Shown: positions 1-8,221, counted from the stretch's first letter. The stretch: 64,000 nt of DNA from Chryseobacterium sp. SORGH_AS_0447 (GCF_030818695.1 NZ_JAUTAR010000001.1:2474501-2538500), one strand, 5' to 3'. Made by a program: numbers and translations. The notes: generated by a model from the sequence alone, not told the origin.

Positions 1-711
1 TACATCGGTTTCGATGAAAGAAGTAACATGTGGCGCAATCTGCTTGGCTTTTACCATGTTTTCGGCGATGATCTTTCTCATTCTGTCCATCGGAATGATT
101 TCGTCACCTGCCGCAGCGGTAATCGTAGAAGCAGGAGCTGAAGCTGAAGCCGGTTGTGGAGCAGAAGCAACAGGTGGCTGAACCGCCTGTGGAGCCGGCT
201 GATTTCCTCTGTTTTTAACGTAAGCTAAGATATCTTCTTTGGTAATTCTTCCTTCCAGACCGCTTCCCTTGATGGATTTCAGTTCAGATTCGGAAATATT
301 TTCTTCCTGTGCGATTGATTTTACCAGTGGAGAAAGGTAAAGATCTCCCGAAAACTCATTAGAAGCCGCCACTTTTAACGGTTCTTCAATGGTTTTTAAC
401 GTTTCCGTATCCGGAGTTGCCGCAGGAGTTTCTGCCGGTGCCTCTTCCGAAGCCGTGTTTCCGCTTTCTCCTTCAATTTCTAAAATAGCAATGGCTTCAC
501 CCACTTTTGCAACCTCGTCCTTTTGTTTCAGGATCTTTACAATTTTCCCCGAAACCGGTGTCGGAACGTCTGAATCTACTTTATCTGTTGCAATTTCTAC
601 TACGGAATCATCCTCTTTTACAGTATCGCCTTCGCCGAACAGCCAGGTGATAATTGTCGCTTCCATAACACCTTCTCCCATGGAAGGAAGCAATAATTTG
701 TATTCTGCCAT
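1..711 (-). CDS. 2-oxo acid dehydrogenase E2 component (dihydrolipoyl acyltransferase), N-terminal part
   Basis: Core subunit of a 2-oxo acid dehydrogenase complex, which transfers the acyl group from lipoyl-lysine to CoA. The 237 visible codons start at an ATG at 711. They show an N-terminal lipoyl domain with the motif ATDKVDSD (lipoyl lysine about residue 44), an acidic then Ala/Pro-rich linker, an E3/E1-binding domain around residues 125-170 (SPLVKSIAQE, GSGLEGRITKEDI), a second Ala/Pro linker, and the first residues of the catalytic domain. The rest lies beyond the window edge. The DKVDSDVP form of the lipoyl motif resembles branched-chain or general E2 proteins of Bacteroidota rather than classical PDH E2, but the substrate cannot be settled here. 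A -7-like element precedes the start. Confidence 0.93.
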   Translation of the reverse strand, partial: MAEYKLLLPSMGEGVMEATIITWLFGEGDTVKEDDSVVEIATDKVDSDVPTPVSGKIVKILKQKDEVAKVGEAIAILEIEGESGNTASEEAPAETPAATPDTETLKTIEEPLKVAASNEFSGDLYLSPLVKSIAQEENISESELKSIKGSGLEGRITKEDILAYVKNRGNQPAPQAVQPPVASAPQPASASAPASTITAAAGDEIIPMDRMRKIIAENMVKAKQIAPHVTSFIETDV

Positions 712-731
712 TTTTAATTTTTAGATTTTGA

Positions 732-739
732 CAAATATA
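732..739 (-). promoter_or_regulatory. -7 promoter element of the E2 gene
   Basis: TATATTTG on the minus strand matches the Bacteroidota -7 consensus TAnnTTTG and ends 20 bases before the E2 ATG. No TTG is seen at the usual distance upstream, so only half of the promoter is recognisable. Confidence 0.45.
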
Positions 740-774
740 TAAAAAAAATCGATTTTTTTATGAAATATTAAATT

Positions 775-1603
775 TTAGAAAAATTCAATGTAAATATTCT
801 CGCCTACATTCATTCCGAACAGAGACTTGGCGCCGTTTTTCTTATTGCCTTTGTAAATGGTAAGCTCCAGAAGCTGGCTGTCATTGAAGATCGCCGCAGA
901 CTGCCCGTGGAATTCGGTTTCCCGTTCCCAGTCGGAAACTACTTCCGTATGATTGGAGTAGACCTTTGAGAGGGCTAAGTTCCTGAATTTTATGGTAAAG
1001 TTTTCGTATCCTTTGCTGATGGTTTCAAAAAAATCTTTATTGATATTTGAGATTATGTTTCCGAAATTATCAATGTACGTAATTTCTCCGATGATGATCT
1101 TTTCAGACTCATTATAAACGGGTTTCGGGAAGAGCAGCTGCTTGGAAGAATCTATTTTGCGCCCGATCACTTCAGGAAGACCGCCATTGGCAAGATGTAC
1201 CGCTGCAGGGACAAAAATATCCGTGGAGGTAAAGTTAATGATATCGTCGAAGCGGTTGTTTAAAGTGATTTCATAGATTACTTCCGGTTTAATATCGAAA
1301 AAAATCAGGCTCATCACGCCGTTGTCTGCTGCAAGAAAGTAATGCCCGTCGGATTTATACAAAATATTTTTCCTAGACCGGTTATGAAAACTGTCTACTG
1401 AAATAATATGGATGGTGCCTTTCGGAAAGTATTTATAAGCATTTCTTACAATATAAGAGGTCTGTATAAGGTTAAAGGCCTGTATACCATGGCTAATGTC
1501 AACAATATTAACCTCCATGGTTCAGAGAAAGAATGCTGCCTTTTACAGCGGCGACTCTGTAATCCAAATTTCCGAAATCTGAAGTAAGGGTAATGATTGG
1601 CAT
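775..1603 (-). pseudogene. SAM hydroxide adenosyltransferase (SAM hydrolase, DUF62 family), frameshifted near the 5' end
   Basis: The family converts S-adenosylmethionine with water to adenosine and methionine. Two pieces are visible. A 5' piece starts at the ATG at 1603 and carries the family N-terminus MPIITLTSDFG followed by DYRVAAVKG. The main piece, in another frame, starts VNIVDISHGIQAFN and runs to the stop at 775. The frames separate at about 1512-1520, where CATGGAGG has one base more than needed: with CATGAGG the reading continues as SLNHEVNIVDISH. The corrected product is about 275 residues, normal for the family. An internal ATG at 1518 could give a 247-residue protein, but it would lack the N-terminal TSDFG motif. 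The change is either a real +1 mutation or a sequence error. Confidence 0.85.
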
Positions 1604-1739
1604 GGATAGCTGATAAAAGTGATAGAAATGCAAATTTATTTAAAATAAAAGGAATGCCCGATAAATATTGGAAAAGAATTTGATATAAGTTTTCAAAAAA
1701 AGCATTACATTTAAAATCTAAAATTAATAATACGACTGC

Positions 1740-2699
1740 ATGTTTGAATTAACATATGATCTGGAGGACATCGATGCGAAGATCTTCTATGGGGTAAACA
1801 ACCAATATTTCAATTTAATTAAATCAACTTTTCCAACCCTTAAAATTACCGGTAGGGATCATTATATTTTTGCGATGGGAAACCAGGAAGCTCTGGATGT
1901 ATTCAAAAAAAAGCTGGATGATATCGTCAACTATATTTCAAATAACAATTCCATCGGCCTGAAAGATGTAGAAAATATACTGAATATAAAAGATGAAAAC
2001 GAGAAGCAGCTTGTATTCGATCAGGATATCATCGTAAAAGGGGTAAACGGTAAGATTATCAAAGCAAAGACCACCAACCTTAAAAAGCTGGTGAAAGAAA
2101 CTGAGAAGAAAGACATGGTTTTTGCAATCGGACCTGCGGGAACAGGAAAGACCTATACGAGTGTGGCATTAGCTGCAAAAGCCTTAAAAGATAAGCAGGT
2201 AAAGCGGATTGTTCTAACAAGGCCTGCGGTGGAAGCAGGGGAGAGTCTCGGGTTTTTGCCAGGTGATCTTAAAGAAAAGCTGGATCCGTATTTACAGCCG
2301 CTATACGATGCCTTGCGTGATATGATTCCTCACGAAAAGCTGGAAGGATTTATCGAGAAAAAAGTCATTGAAGTTGCACCGCTTGCCTTTATGAGAGGAC
2401 GTACCTTAGATGACGCGTTTGTAATTTTGGATGAAGCACAAAATACTACTCATTCTCAGATGAAAATGTTTTTAACGAGAATGGGAATGAATGCTAAATT
2501 TATTATTACAGGTGACCCTACGCAGATCGATCTTCCGCCGAAGCAGCAATCCGGCCTTAAAGAAGCAATGCGCATCTTAAAGGATGTAAAGGAAATCGGG
2601 TTTGTACATCTTACTGAAGAAGATGTTGTACGACATCCGGTGGTCAAAAAAATTATTTTAGCCTACAATGCAGAAGATAAAAAAAATAGGAATGAATAA
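1740..2699 (+). CDS. PhoH family ATPase
   Basis: Cytoplasmic P-loop NTPase of the PhoH family (PhoH-like domain of the RNA-helicase-related superfamily), thought to act in RNA metabolism or phosphate-stress responses; the exact role in this phylum is unknown. Length 319 residues is normal. An N-terminal KH-like segment (about 1-85) is followed by the ATPase domain with Walker A GPAGTGKT at about 131-138, TRPAVEAGE just after it, and Walker B VILDEAQN with D231/E232. The downstream ITGDPTQIDLP and HLTEEDVVRHPVV motifs are also characteristic. It is divergent from the SAM-hydrolase-type gene, is monocistronic, and is followed by a hairpin terminator. Confidence 0.95.
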   Translation: MFELTYDLEDIDAKIFYGVNNQYFNLIKSTFPTLKITGRDHYIFAMGNQEALDVFKKKLDDIVNYISNNNSIGLKDVENILNIKDENEKQLVFDQDIIVKGVNGKIIKAKTTNLKKLVKETEKKDMVFAIGPAGTGKTYTSVALAAKALKDKQVKRIVLTRPAVEAGESLGFLPGDLKEKLDPYLQPLYDALRDMIPHEKLEGFIEKKVIEVAPLAFMRGRTLDDAFVILDEAQNTTHSQMKMFLTRMGMNAKFIITGDPTQIDLPPKQQSGLKEAMRILKDVKEIGFVHLTEEDVVRHPVVKKIILAYNAEDKKNRNE

Positions 2700-2724
2700 T
2701 TTTAGTTAAATTATAAACTTAACA

Positions 2725-2758
2725 AGGCAGAATGATGAAAATTGTTCTGCTTTTTTAT
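2725..2758 (+). terminator. Rho-independent terminator after phoH-like gene
   Basis: GCAGAA at 2727 pairs with TTCTGC ending at 2750, followed by a run of six T. Confidence 0.7.
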
Positions 2759-2784
2759 TTTTTCTGCAAAAATTTAGATAAATT

Positions 2785-2813
2785 TTGATATTTAAAAAAA
2801 AGTATTATTTTTG
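2785..2813 (+). promoter_or_regulatory. Bacteroidota-type promoter of first barrel gene
   Basis: TTG at 2785-2787, 18-base spacer, TATTTTTG at 2806-2813. This matches the TTG/TAnnTTTG promoter of the phylum and predicts a leader of about 23 bases before the ATG at 2841. Confidence 0.7.
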
Positions 2814-2840
2814 CCATCGAATTAATTAAAAACTTTAAGC

Positions 2841-3413
2841 ATGAAAAAATTACTACTGCTTAGTGCTTTTGCAATTTCAGGAATTGCTATGGCACAGGAA
2901 AATTCTATTAAAGCAAATCCAGTAGCCCTTCTTGGTGGTACAGACCTTATTTCATTTGAGCATAAGCTAGGAGATCATTTCTCAGCTGTTGTTGGTGGAG
3001 GTTATGGAGGCTTCAAATTAGGAGGTTATAAGTACAACAGCTATGGAGCTGGTCTTCAGGGAAGATATTATTTCACTGAAGCAATGACTGGTTTTTATGC
3101 CGCTGTAGTAGCCGATTATATCGGTGGAAAAGTTAAAATCGAAAATATGGGCTTCAGTTTTATGGCTATGGATGAAGATGCATCCGCCAACTATAAATCA
3201 GAAGTTAATTTCTCAGGATTCGGTGGTGGTGTAAGAGCCGGTTACCAATGGATCTTTGATTCCGGTTTTACTTTAGATGTAAACCTTGGAGCTGCTTATA
3301 GAAGCTACAACTACAAATGGAACAATGTTGCAGAAGAAGAAACATATGAAGACAGCTTGAAAGGAAACGGTGTACTTCCTACAGGATCTGTAGGTATCGG
3401 GTATTCTTTCTAA
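2841..3413 (+). CDS. Small outer-membrane beta-barrel protein (paralogue cluster, copy 1)
   Basis: Predicted 190-residue outer-membrane protein. A signal peptide MKKLLLLSAFAISGIAMAQ is followed by alternating hydrophobic/glycine-aromatic strands (for example GGGYGGFKLGGYKYNSYGAG and FGGGVRAGYQWIF) and ends VGIGYSF, a C-terminal aromatic residue typical of barrels inserted by BamA. It resembles the general porin/OMP_b-brl families in length and pattern, but no specific function is recognisable. It has its own promoter and terminator, so it is probably transcribed alone, at the head of a row of five similar genes. Confidence 0.8.
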   Translation: MKKLLLLSAFAISGIAMAQENSIKANPVALLGGTDLISFEHKLGDHFSAVVGGGYGGFKLGGYKYNSYGAGLQGRYYFTEAMTGFYAAVVADYIGGKVKIENMGFSFMAMDEDASANYKSEVNFSGFGGGVRAGYQWIFDSGFTLDVNLGAAYRSYNYKWNNVAEEETYEDSLKGNGVLPTGSVGIGYSF

Positions 3414-3437
3414 TAAAAAGTTACATTTAAACTCATA

Positions 3438-3465
3438 AGCGGTACAAAATTTGTATCGCTTTTTT
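3438..3465 (+). terminator. Terminator after barrel gene 1
   Basis: AGCGGTACAAA at 3438-3448 pairs (one G-T) with TTTGTATCGCT at 3450-3460, followed by a T run. Confidence 0.8.
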
Positions 3466-3522
3466 GTTGTTTATGTGAAATTAATTCACAAAATACCTAT
3501 TCTAATTTTTAAACTTATTAAA

Positions 3523-4044
3523 ATGAAAAAACTATTATTATTAGGTGCTTTTGCATTTTTCGGAGGCCTTGCACAGGCTCAGGAAGGTTTCAGACTTGGT
3601 GCTCACGTAGGTGCCCCGCTTGGAGATGCTTCGGATGCGGCAAGTGTAACTTTAGGAATTGATGCTGCGTACATGTGGAATATTACAAGAGGACTGGACA
3701 TCGGTGCTGCCACAGGATATTCCCACTTTTTCGGAAAAGACAACGTTGAGGATTTCGGATTTATTCCACTTGCCGTTTCCGGGAAATATACCTTTAATAA
3801 AGTTCCTCTTTTTGTAGGACTCGATCTGGGAGCAGCAATTTCTACCAAAAATTATATCAACAGCGGTCTATATGTAGCCCCAAGAGTAGGATACCAGTTG
3901 AAGAATACTGAACTGTACCTGGGATTCCAGAATATAGGCAGTAAATATAAAGATCATGGTCCCGGACCTGGCCCATACTGGCATGGAGACGACCGATTCA
4001 ATTTCGGAGCCGTGAATTTCGGGGTTAATTTCTTCCTGAAATAA
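3523..4044 (+). CDS. Small outer-membrane beta-barrel protein (paralogue cluster, copy 2)
   Basis: Predicted secreted barrel of 173 residues. I chose the ATG at 3523 because it gives a proper signal peptide, MKKLLLLGAFAFFGGLAQAQ; the frame is open further upstream only through sequence overlapping the terminator of the previous gene. The mature part has strand-like segments (GFRLGAHVGAPLGDAS, LDIGAATGYSHFFG, PLFVGLDLGAAI, VAPRVGYQL, LYLGFQNIG) and ends FGVNFFLK. It contains a GPGPGPYWHGDD loop near the C-terminus. It shares leader style with its neighbours but is divergent in the mature part. Function unknown. Confidence 0.78.
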   Translation: MKKLLLLGAFAFFGGLAQAQEGFRLGAHVGAPLGDASDAASVTLGIDAAYMWNITRGLDIGAATGYSHFFGKDNVEDFGFIPLAVSGKYTFNKVPLFVGLDLGAAISTKNYINSGLYVAPRVGYQLKNTELYLGFQNIGSKYKDHGPGPGPYWHGDDRFNFGAVNFGVNFFLK

Positions 4045-4066
4045 TTTTTTTTAAATTAAATATAAT

Positions 4067-4096
4067 AAGTTCCGGTTGCAGAATCGGAACTTTTTC
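4067..4096 (+). terminator. Terminator after barrel gene 2
   Basis: AAGTTCCG pairs with CGGAACTT across a 10-base loop, followed by TTTTT. Confidence 0.75.
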
Positions 4097-4218
4097 GTGT
4101 TAAAAATTATGAAAAATACAAACCGTTCTATTTTAATACATTTTATTCTCGGAAATTAGAAATATAGGTCAATGATATTAATCACATTAACAAATTTTAA
4201 TATTTACCACCACCACTG

Positions 4219-4226
4219 TAAATTTG
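4219..4226 (+). promoter_or_regulatory. -7 element of barrel gene 3
   Basis: TAAATTTG fits TAnnTTTG and lies 28 bases before the ATG at 4255. No TTG is present at the expected distance upstream. Confidence 0.5.
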
Positions 4227-4254
4227 CCGTCAGAAAGTATTAAATTTTTAAAAA

Positions 4255-4914
4255 ATGAAGAAAGTATTAATGGCGGGTGCAATTGCACTTTTCGGTTTAT
4301 CTAATGCTCAGATTGCAGCGGGAACTACTTATTTATCCGGATCTGTTGGTTATTCTCAACAAGAAAGAAACAACGGAAACAACAAAACAGAAAACTTCAA
4401 CATATTGCCTACGGTTGGGTATTTCGTAAACAACAATTTTGCAATCGGTTTAGGAATCGGATATCAGACTCAGAAAGATACGAACATTGTAAACAATTTC
4501 ATGGTGCCTGGTACTACTGTAGTAACAACCAATGAAACAAAGCAACCTGCTTTTGTAGTGGCTCCTTTCGCAAGAAAATACTGGACTTTAGGAGATAAAT
4601 TATATATCTTCGGTCAGTTGGCGGTACCTATGCAGTTTGGAAAAACCGAAACTGAAAACACAACGGTAACTACTTCAGGATCTTCTGTAACTACGGTTTC
4701 TTCTTCTTCTGAGGCGAAATACACTCAGATCGGAGTAACAGTAAAACCAGGTTTGGATTATTTCTTAAACAAAAACTGGTCTATTGAAGCGACTATCGGA
4801 GAATTCGGATACAACAACTACAAGCCGAAGGATGGTGATGCTACCAACAATTACAGCTTTGGTTTGAATTTATCTACCGTAACTTTCGGAGTTAAATATG
4901 TTTTTGCCAAGTAA
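4255..4914 (+). CDS. Small outer-membrane beta-barrel protein (paralogue cluster, copy 3)
   Basis: Predicted outer-membrane barrel of 219 residues with signal peptide MKKVLMAGAIALFGLSNAQ. It shares with the next two genes the leader and the block PTVGYFVNNNFAIGLGIGYQ, then FARKYWTLGDKLYIFGQLAVPMQFGK, KPGLDYFLNKNWSIEATIGEFGY and the ending VTFGVKYVFAK. The paralogy with the frameshifted copy at 4999 is close along the full length. A Ser/Thr-rich loop (TTVTTSGSSVTTVSSSSE) lies in the middle and probably faces outside. Function unknown; a small porin or stress-related barrel is plausible. Confidence 0.8.
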   Translation: MKKVLMAGAIALFGLSNAQIAAGTTYLSGSVGYSQQERNNGNNKTENFNILPTVGYFVNNNFAIGLGIGYQTQKDTNIVNNFMVPGTTVVTTNETKQPAFVVAPFARKYWTLGDKLYIFGQLAVPMQFGKTETENTTVTTSGSSVTTVSSSSEAKYTQIGVTVKPGLDYFLNKNWSIEATIGEFGYNNYKPKDGDATNNYSFGLNLSTVTFGVKYVFAK

Positions 4915-4938
4915 TAAACAAATCATATAAGATGAAAA

Positions 4939-4968
4939 AGTCCTCAGTTTTAAACTCAGGGCTTTTTT
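4939..4968 (+). terminator. Terminator after barrel gene 3
   Basis: GTCCTCAGTTT pairs with AAACTCAGGGC (one G-T pair, one mismatch), followed by TTTTTT. Confidence 0.7.
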
Positions 4969-4998
4969 CACTTAACAATTTTTTTTAAACTAATCATC

Positions 4999-5669
4999 AT
5001 GAAAAAATTATTGATCGCCCGGTGCAGCTATGCTGTACAGCTTTTCAAATGCTCAGATTAAAACAGGAACTCTATATGTTTCGGGAGAAATAAACTACAA
5101 TAGGTACGAAAATAAAAGCGAAAATACAACGCAAAAGAACTTCAGAATTATCCCAACCGTAGGGATATTTGTTGCGCCAAATCTGGCTATAGGTACCGGT
5201 TTGGGATATACCAACAGTAAACTAGATTATACTCAAGCCCTCTACAGCGGATCTTACATTACTCTTATCGACTATACAGGAAAAACAAATGCTGTTACGG
5301 TAGCTCCTTTTATAAGAAAATACTGGACATTATCGTCAAATCTGTATATTTTCGGGCAGCTTCAGGTTCCAATGGAATTTGGAAAACTTCAACAGGATGG
5401 TTTTGTGACTAATGTTTATGAGCCGACAGGTTATGTGAACTATCAGACTCTATCAAATGAAAAGAAACACACTTCTATCGGGGTTAATATAAAGCCGGGT
5501 CTTGACTATTTTCTAAATAAAAAACTGGTCGATTGAAGCTACGATAGGAGAGTTCGGATACAGAAGTCTTTTGTATAAGGATGCGGACGAACTAGATATA
5601 AAGGACTATAATTTCGGAGTCAATCTTTCTGCTGTTTCTTTCAGTGTGAAATATATTTTCGCCAAATAA
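4999..5669 (+). pseudogene. Small outer-membrane beta-barrel protein (paralogue cluster, copy 4), two +1 frameshifts
   Basis: Close paralogue of the preceding gene, broken twice. From the ATG at 4999 the leader reads MKKLLI and then leaves frame at about 5016-5020, where ATCGCCCGG has one C too many; ATCGCCGG restores a leader MKKLLIAGAAMLYSFSNAQ. The central frame (5030-5536) reads through FIRKYWTLSSNLYIFGQLQVPMEFGK and LDYFLNK. It then leaves frame again at about 5517-5523, where a run of six A has one too many; five A restores NKNWSIEATIGEFGY. The last frame ends KYIFAK with a stop at 5669. Removing the two extra bases gives exactly 222 codons plus stop, matching the paralogues. It is either a recently broken gene or carries two sequence errors. 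Confidence 0.88.
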
Positions 5670-5705
5670 TCAAATAAACTAAACTTTTTAAATAAATAAA
5701 TTTTT

Positions 5706-6341
5706 ATGAAAAAACTATTATTAGCGGGTGCTGTGGCACTTTTCGGTTTGTCTAACGCACAAATGACTAAAGGAGACTGGGTAATCAGCGGAAATACAGG
5801 TTTCGGATTCAACAATGTAAGTACTACCGTAAAAGCAGAAGGGCAGTCTGCAGACGGTCCTAAAGTAAGCACGTTTTCATTAACGCCATCAGTAGGATAC
5901 TTCGTTATCGATAAATTGGCTGTTGGAATTGACTTGGGTCTTGCCAGCGCTACAACCAAGTACGAAGGAGCAAAATCTACCACTACAAGCTTCTCGGTAA
6001 TGCCTACGGCTACTTATTATTTTACTAATGACAGCAAATTTGTACCTTTCTTAGGCGCAGGGATTGGGTATGCATCCGCAAAAAGCAAAGAGGAAGTAAA
6101 CGCTATGGGAGTCTCCGGTTCTACTGAAACTACAGTGGACGGTCTTGCATGGAAAGTAAAGGGAGGAGTAACTTATATGGCTACCCAGTCTTTAGGGATC
6201 AATTTAGGAGTTTCTTACGATCAGTTCTCCAACAAAGAAATGTATATGGGTACCGATGTTAAAACACACGTAAATACTTTCGGTGTAAATGTAGGTTTCT
6301 CTTATTTCATCAAAGCGAAAGCTCAGAAATCTGATAAATAA
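5706..6341 (+). CDS. Small outer-membrane beta-barrel protein (paralogue cluster, copy 5)
   Basis: Predicted outer-membrane barrel of 211 residues with signal peptide MKKLLLAGAVALFGLSNAQ, nearly identical to that of copy 3. Recognisable strands include WVISGNTGFGFNNV, LTPSVGYFVIDKLAVGIDLG, FVPFLGAGIGYASAK and VNTFGVNVGFSYFIK. It lies 36 bases after copy 4 without an intervening terminator, so the two were probably co-transcribed. The mature part resembles the outer-membrane beta-barrel domain family (OMP_b-brl). Function unknown. Confidence 0.8.
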   Translation: MKKLLLAGAVALFGLSNAQMTKGDWVISGNTGFGFNNVSTTVKAEGQSADGPKVSTFSLTPSVGYFVIDKLAVGIDLGLASATTKYEGAKSTTTSFSVMPTATYYFTNDSKFVPFLGAGIGYASAKSKEEVNAMGVSGSTETTVDGLAWKVKGGVTYMATQSLGINLGVSYDQFSNKEMYMGTDVKTHVNTFGVNVGFSYFIKAKAQKSDK

Positions 6342-6342
6342 A

Positions 6343-6376
6343 AAACTTTGTCAAAGATTTAAACTTTGATAAAGTG
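6343..6376 (+). repeat. Inverted repeat downstream of barrel gene 5
   Basis: ACTTTGTCAAAG is mirrored by CTTTGATAAAGT across a short AT loop. It immediately precedes the terminator and may be a second mRNA-stabilising hairpin. Confidence 0.5.
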
Positions 6377-6384
6377 CAGAAAAA

Positions 6385-6420
6385 AATCCGGCTCATTATT
6401 GAGTCGGATTTATTTTTTAT
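6385..6420. terminator. Terminator between convergent genes
   Basis: AATCCGGCTC pairs with GAGTCGGATT around ATTATT, flanked by A and T runs on both sides, so it can serve the barrel cluster (+) and the TM2 gene (-). Confidence 0.75.
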
Positions 6421-6432
6421 CTTCAGTTTAGT

Positions 6433-6717
6433 TTAAAACCATTCTTTCTGGTTCTGAACATAGGTTCTGTCGAATTCTTCATCAGATTTGGTAAGGTAAA
6501 TGATTCCTTCAATAAAACCGATAATTCCTACCAGCCCGCAGGTCACAATACCCAATACCAGTTGAATAATTCCTGTTTTTGTGTAGCCTAAATAAAACTT
6601 GTGAATGGCAAATGTTCCTAGCAAAATTCCTAAGATTCCTGCAACTACTTTTTTCTCAGACTTGTAAGGAGTTCCTTGGTTGTAGTTGTAATTCCCCTGT
6701 TTTTCATTAATTTCCAT
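6433..6717 (-). CDS. TM2 domain-containing membrane protein
   Basis: Small 94-residue inner-membrane protein. After a polar N-terminus of about 22 residues there are two transmembrane segments of the TM2 family: VVAGILGILLGTFAIHKFYLG, a short linker YTKTG, then IIQLVLGIVTCGLVGIIGFIEGI. The helix-turn with the FxxHKFYLG motif defines the family. A charged C-terminus (DEEFDRTYVQNQKEWF) follows. Function unknown across bacteria. It is 30 bases downstream of ffh on the same strand and may be co-transcribed with it. Confidence 0.88.
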   Translation of the reverse strand: MEINEKQGNYNYNQGTPYKSEKKVVAGILGILLGTFAIHKFYLGYTKTGIIQLVLGIVTCGLVGIIGFIEGIIYLTKSDEEFDRTYVQNQKEWF

Positions 6718-6747
6718 AATAATATTTTTTTATTTGTTTTTCGGTGG

Positions 6748-8109
6748 TTATTTTCCGAACATTCCGCCCATTCCAGGCATATTCGGCATTTTGCTCATCA
6801 TCTGCATCATCTGTTTTCCCTGAGGGCCCTGCATCATCTTCATCATTTTACCCATCTGGTCAAACTGCTTCATCAATTGGTTCACGTCTTCGATTTTTCT
6901 TCCGGCACCTTTGGCGATCCTGTTTTTTCTCTGGGTATTGATGATCGAAGGTCTTCTTCTCTCTTCAGGCGTCATGGAGTAGATAATTGCTTCGATGTGC
7001 TTGAACGCATCGTCGCTGATCTCTACGTCTTTAATCGCTTTTCCAACTCCGGGAATCATCCCCATCAGGTCTTTCATGTTACCCATCTTTTTGATCTGGT
7101 TGATCTGTTTAAGGAAATCATCAAAACCGAATTCGTTTTTAGCAATTTTTTTGTGAAGTTTTTTAGCTTCTTCTTCGTCAAACTGTTCTTGGGCTCTTTC
7201 TACTAAGGAAACAACGTCTCCCATTCCAAGGATCCTGTCGGCCATCCTTTCCGGATAGAAAAGGTCCAGCGCTTCCATTTTCTCACCGGTGGAAATAAAC
7301 TTGATCGGCTTTTCCACAACGGAACGGATCGTCAGAGCAGCTCCACCACGGGTATCACCGTCTAATTTCGTTAAAACAACACCGTCGAAGTTCAAAGTAT
7401 CGTTAAAGGCCTTTGCTGTATTTACGGCATCCTGACCGGTCATTGAATCCACAACAAACAAAGTTTCATTTGGTTTAATGGTCGTATGAACGGTTTTAAT
7501 TTCATTCATCATCTGCTCATCAATCGCCAAACGTCCCGCCGTATCGACGATTACTATATCATGACCGTTGGATTTTGCAAAATCGATGGCATTTTGAGAA
7601 ATACTGGAAGGATCCATAGAACCTTCTTCCGTGAAAACAGGAACCCCGATCTGGCCTCCCAATACTTTAAGCTGATCGATCGCAGCCGGACGGTAAACGT
7701 CACAGGCAACCAAAAGAGGCTTTTTATTTCTTTTCGTTTTTAAATAACTGGCTAATTTTCCGGAGAAAGTCGTCTTACCGGAACCCTGAAGCCCGGCGAT
7801 AAGTATTACCGAAGGTTTTCCGGAAAGGTTGATACCTTCCTGGGAACCGCCCATCAAATCTACAAGCTCGTCATGAACGATCTTAGTCATCAACTGTCCC
7901 GGTGTAAGCGAGGTAAGAACGTCTTGTCCTAACGCTTTATCCTGAACTCTTTTGGTAAGGTCTTTTGCAACTTTATAATTAACATCGGCATCCACCAATG
8001 CTCTACGAATCTCCTTTACGGTTTCCGCTACGTTGATTTCCGTGATTTTTCCACGTCCTGAAATATTGTGCAGCGCTTTGTCTAATTTATCCTGTAAACT
8101 GTTGAACAT
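6748..8109 (-). CDS. ffh: Signal recognition particle protein Ffh
   Basis: GTPase of the signal recognition particle that binds signal sequences of nascent membrane proteins together with 4.5S RNA and docks on FtsY. Length 453 residues is typical. An N domain (1-85) is followed by the G domain with the P-loop GLQGSGKTTFSGKLA (about 107-121), DTAGR, TKLDGDTRGGAA and the G5 region. The methionine-rich M domain has the RNA-binding RRPSIINTQRKNRIAKGAG segment and a tail with MGKMMKMMQGPQGKQMMQMM. The gene for the RNA partner is not visible in this window. Confidence 0.98.
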   Translation of the reverse strand: MFNSLQDKLDKALHNISGRGKITEINVAETVKEIRRALVDADVNYKVAKDLTKRVQDKALGQDVLTSLTPGQLMTKIVHDELVDLMGGSQEGINLSGKPSVILIAGLQGSGKTTFSGKLASYLKTKRNKKPLLVACDVYRPAAIDQLKVLGGQIGVPVFTEEGSMDPSSISQNAIDFAKSNGHDIVIVDTAGRLAIDEQMMNEIKTVHTTIKPNETLFVVDSMTGQDAVNTAKAFNDTLNFDGVVLTKLDGDTRGGAALTIRSVVEKPIKFISTGEKMEALDLFYPERMADRILGMGDVVSLVERAQEQFDEEEAKKLHKKIAKNEFGFDDFLKQINQIKKMGNMKDLMGMIPGVGKAIKDVEISDDAFKHIEAIIYSMTPEERRRPSIINTQRKNRIAKGAGRKIEDVNQLMKQFDQMGKMMKMMQGPQGKQMMQMMSKMPNMPGMGGMFGK

Positions 8110-8132
8110 ATTTATTGTAAATTATAGGTTGG

Positions 8133-8140
8133 CAAAAATA
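8133..8140 (-). promoter_or_regulatory. -7 promoter element of ffh
   Basis: TATTTTTG on the minus strand, 23 bases before the ffh ATG. No clear TTG is seen at the expected distance. Confidence 0.5.
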
Positions 8141-8179
8141 AGGATTTTTTTAGTATTTATAAACGGTCGGGCACGTAAT

Positions 8180-8221
8180 ATTATATATAAGATATAAATT
8201 ATTATATATAAGATATAAATT
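8180..8221. repeat. Two exact tandem copies of a 21-bp AT-rich unit
   Basis: Positions 8180-8200 and 8201-8221 are identical (unit begins ATTATATATAAG and ends ATATAAATT). They lie in the divergent spacer between ffh and the gene before the atp operon. Confidence 0.9.

Noticed and set aside
6676..7206. Long plus-strand ORF opposite ffh
   Set aside because: Fully antisense to the methionine-rich end of ffh. Its His/Phe-rich product is a shadow of that composition.
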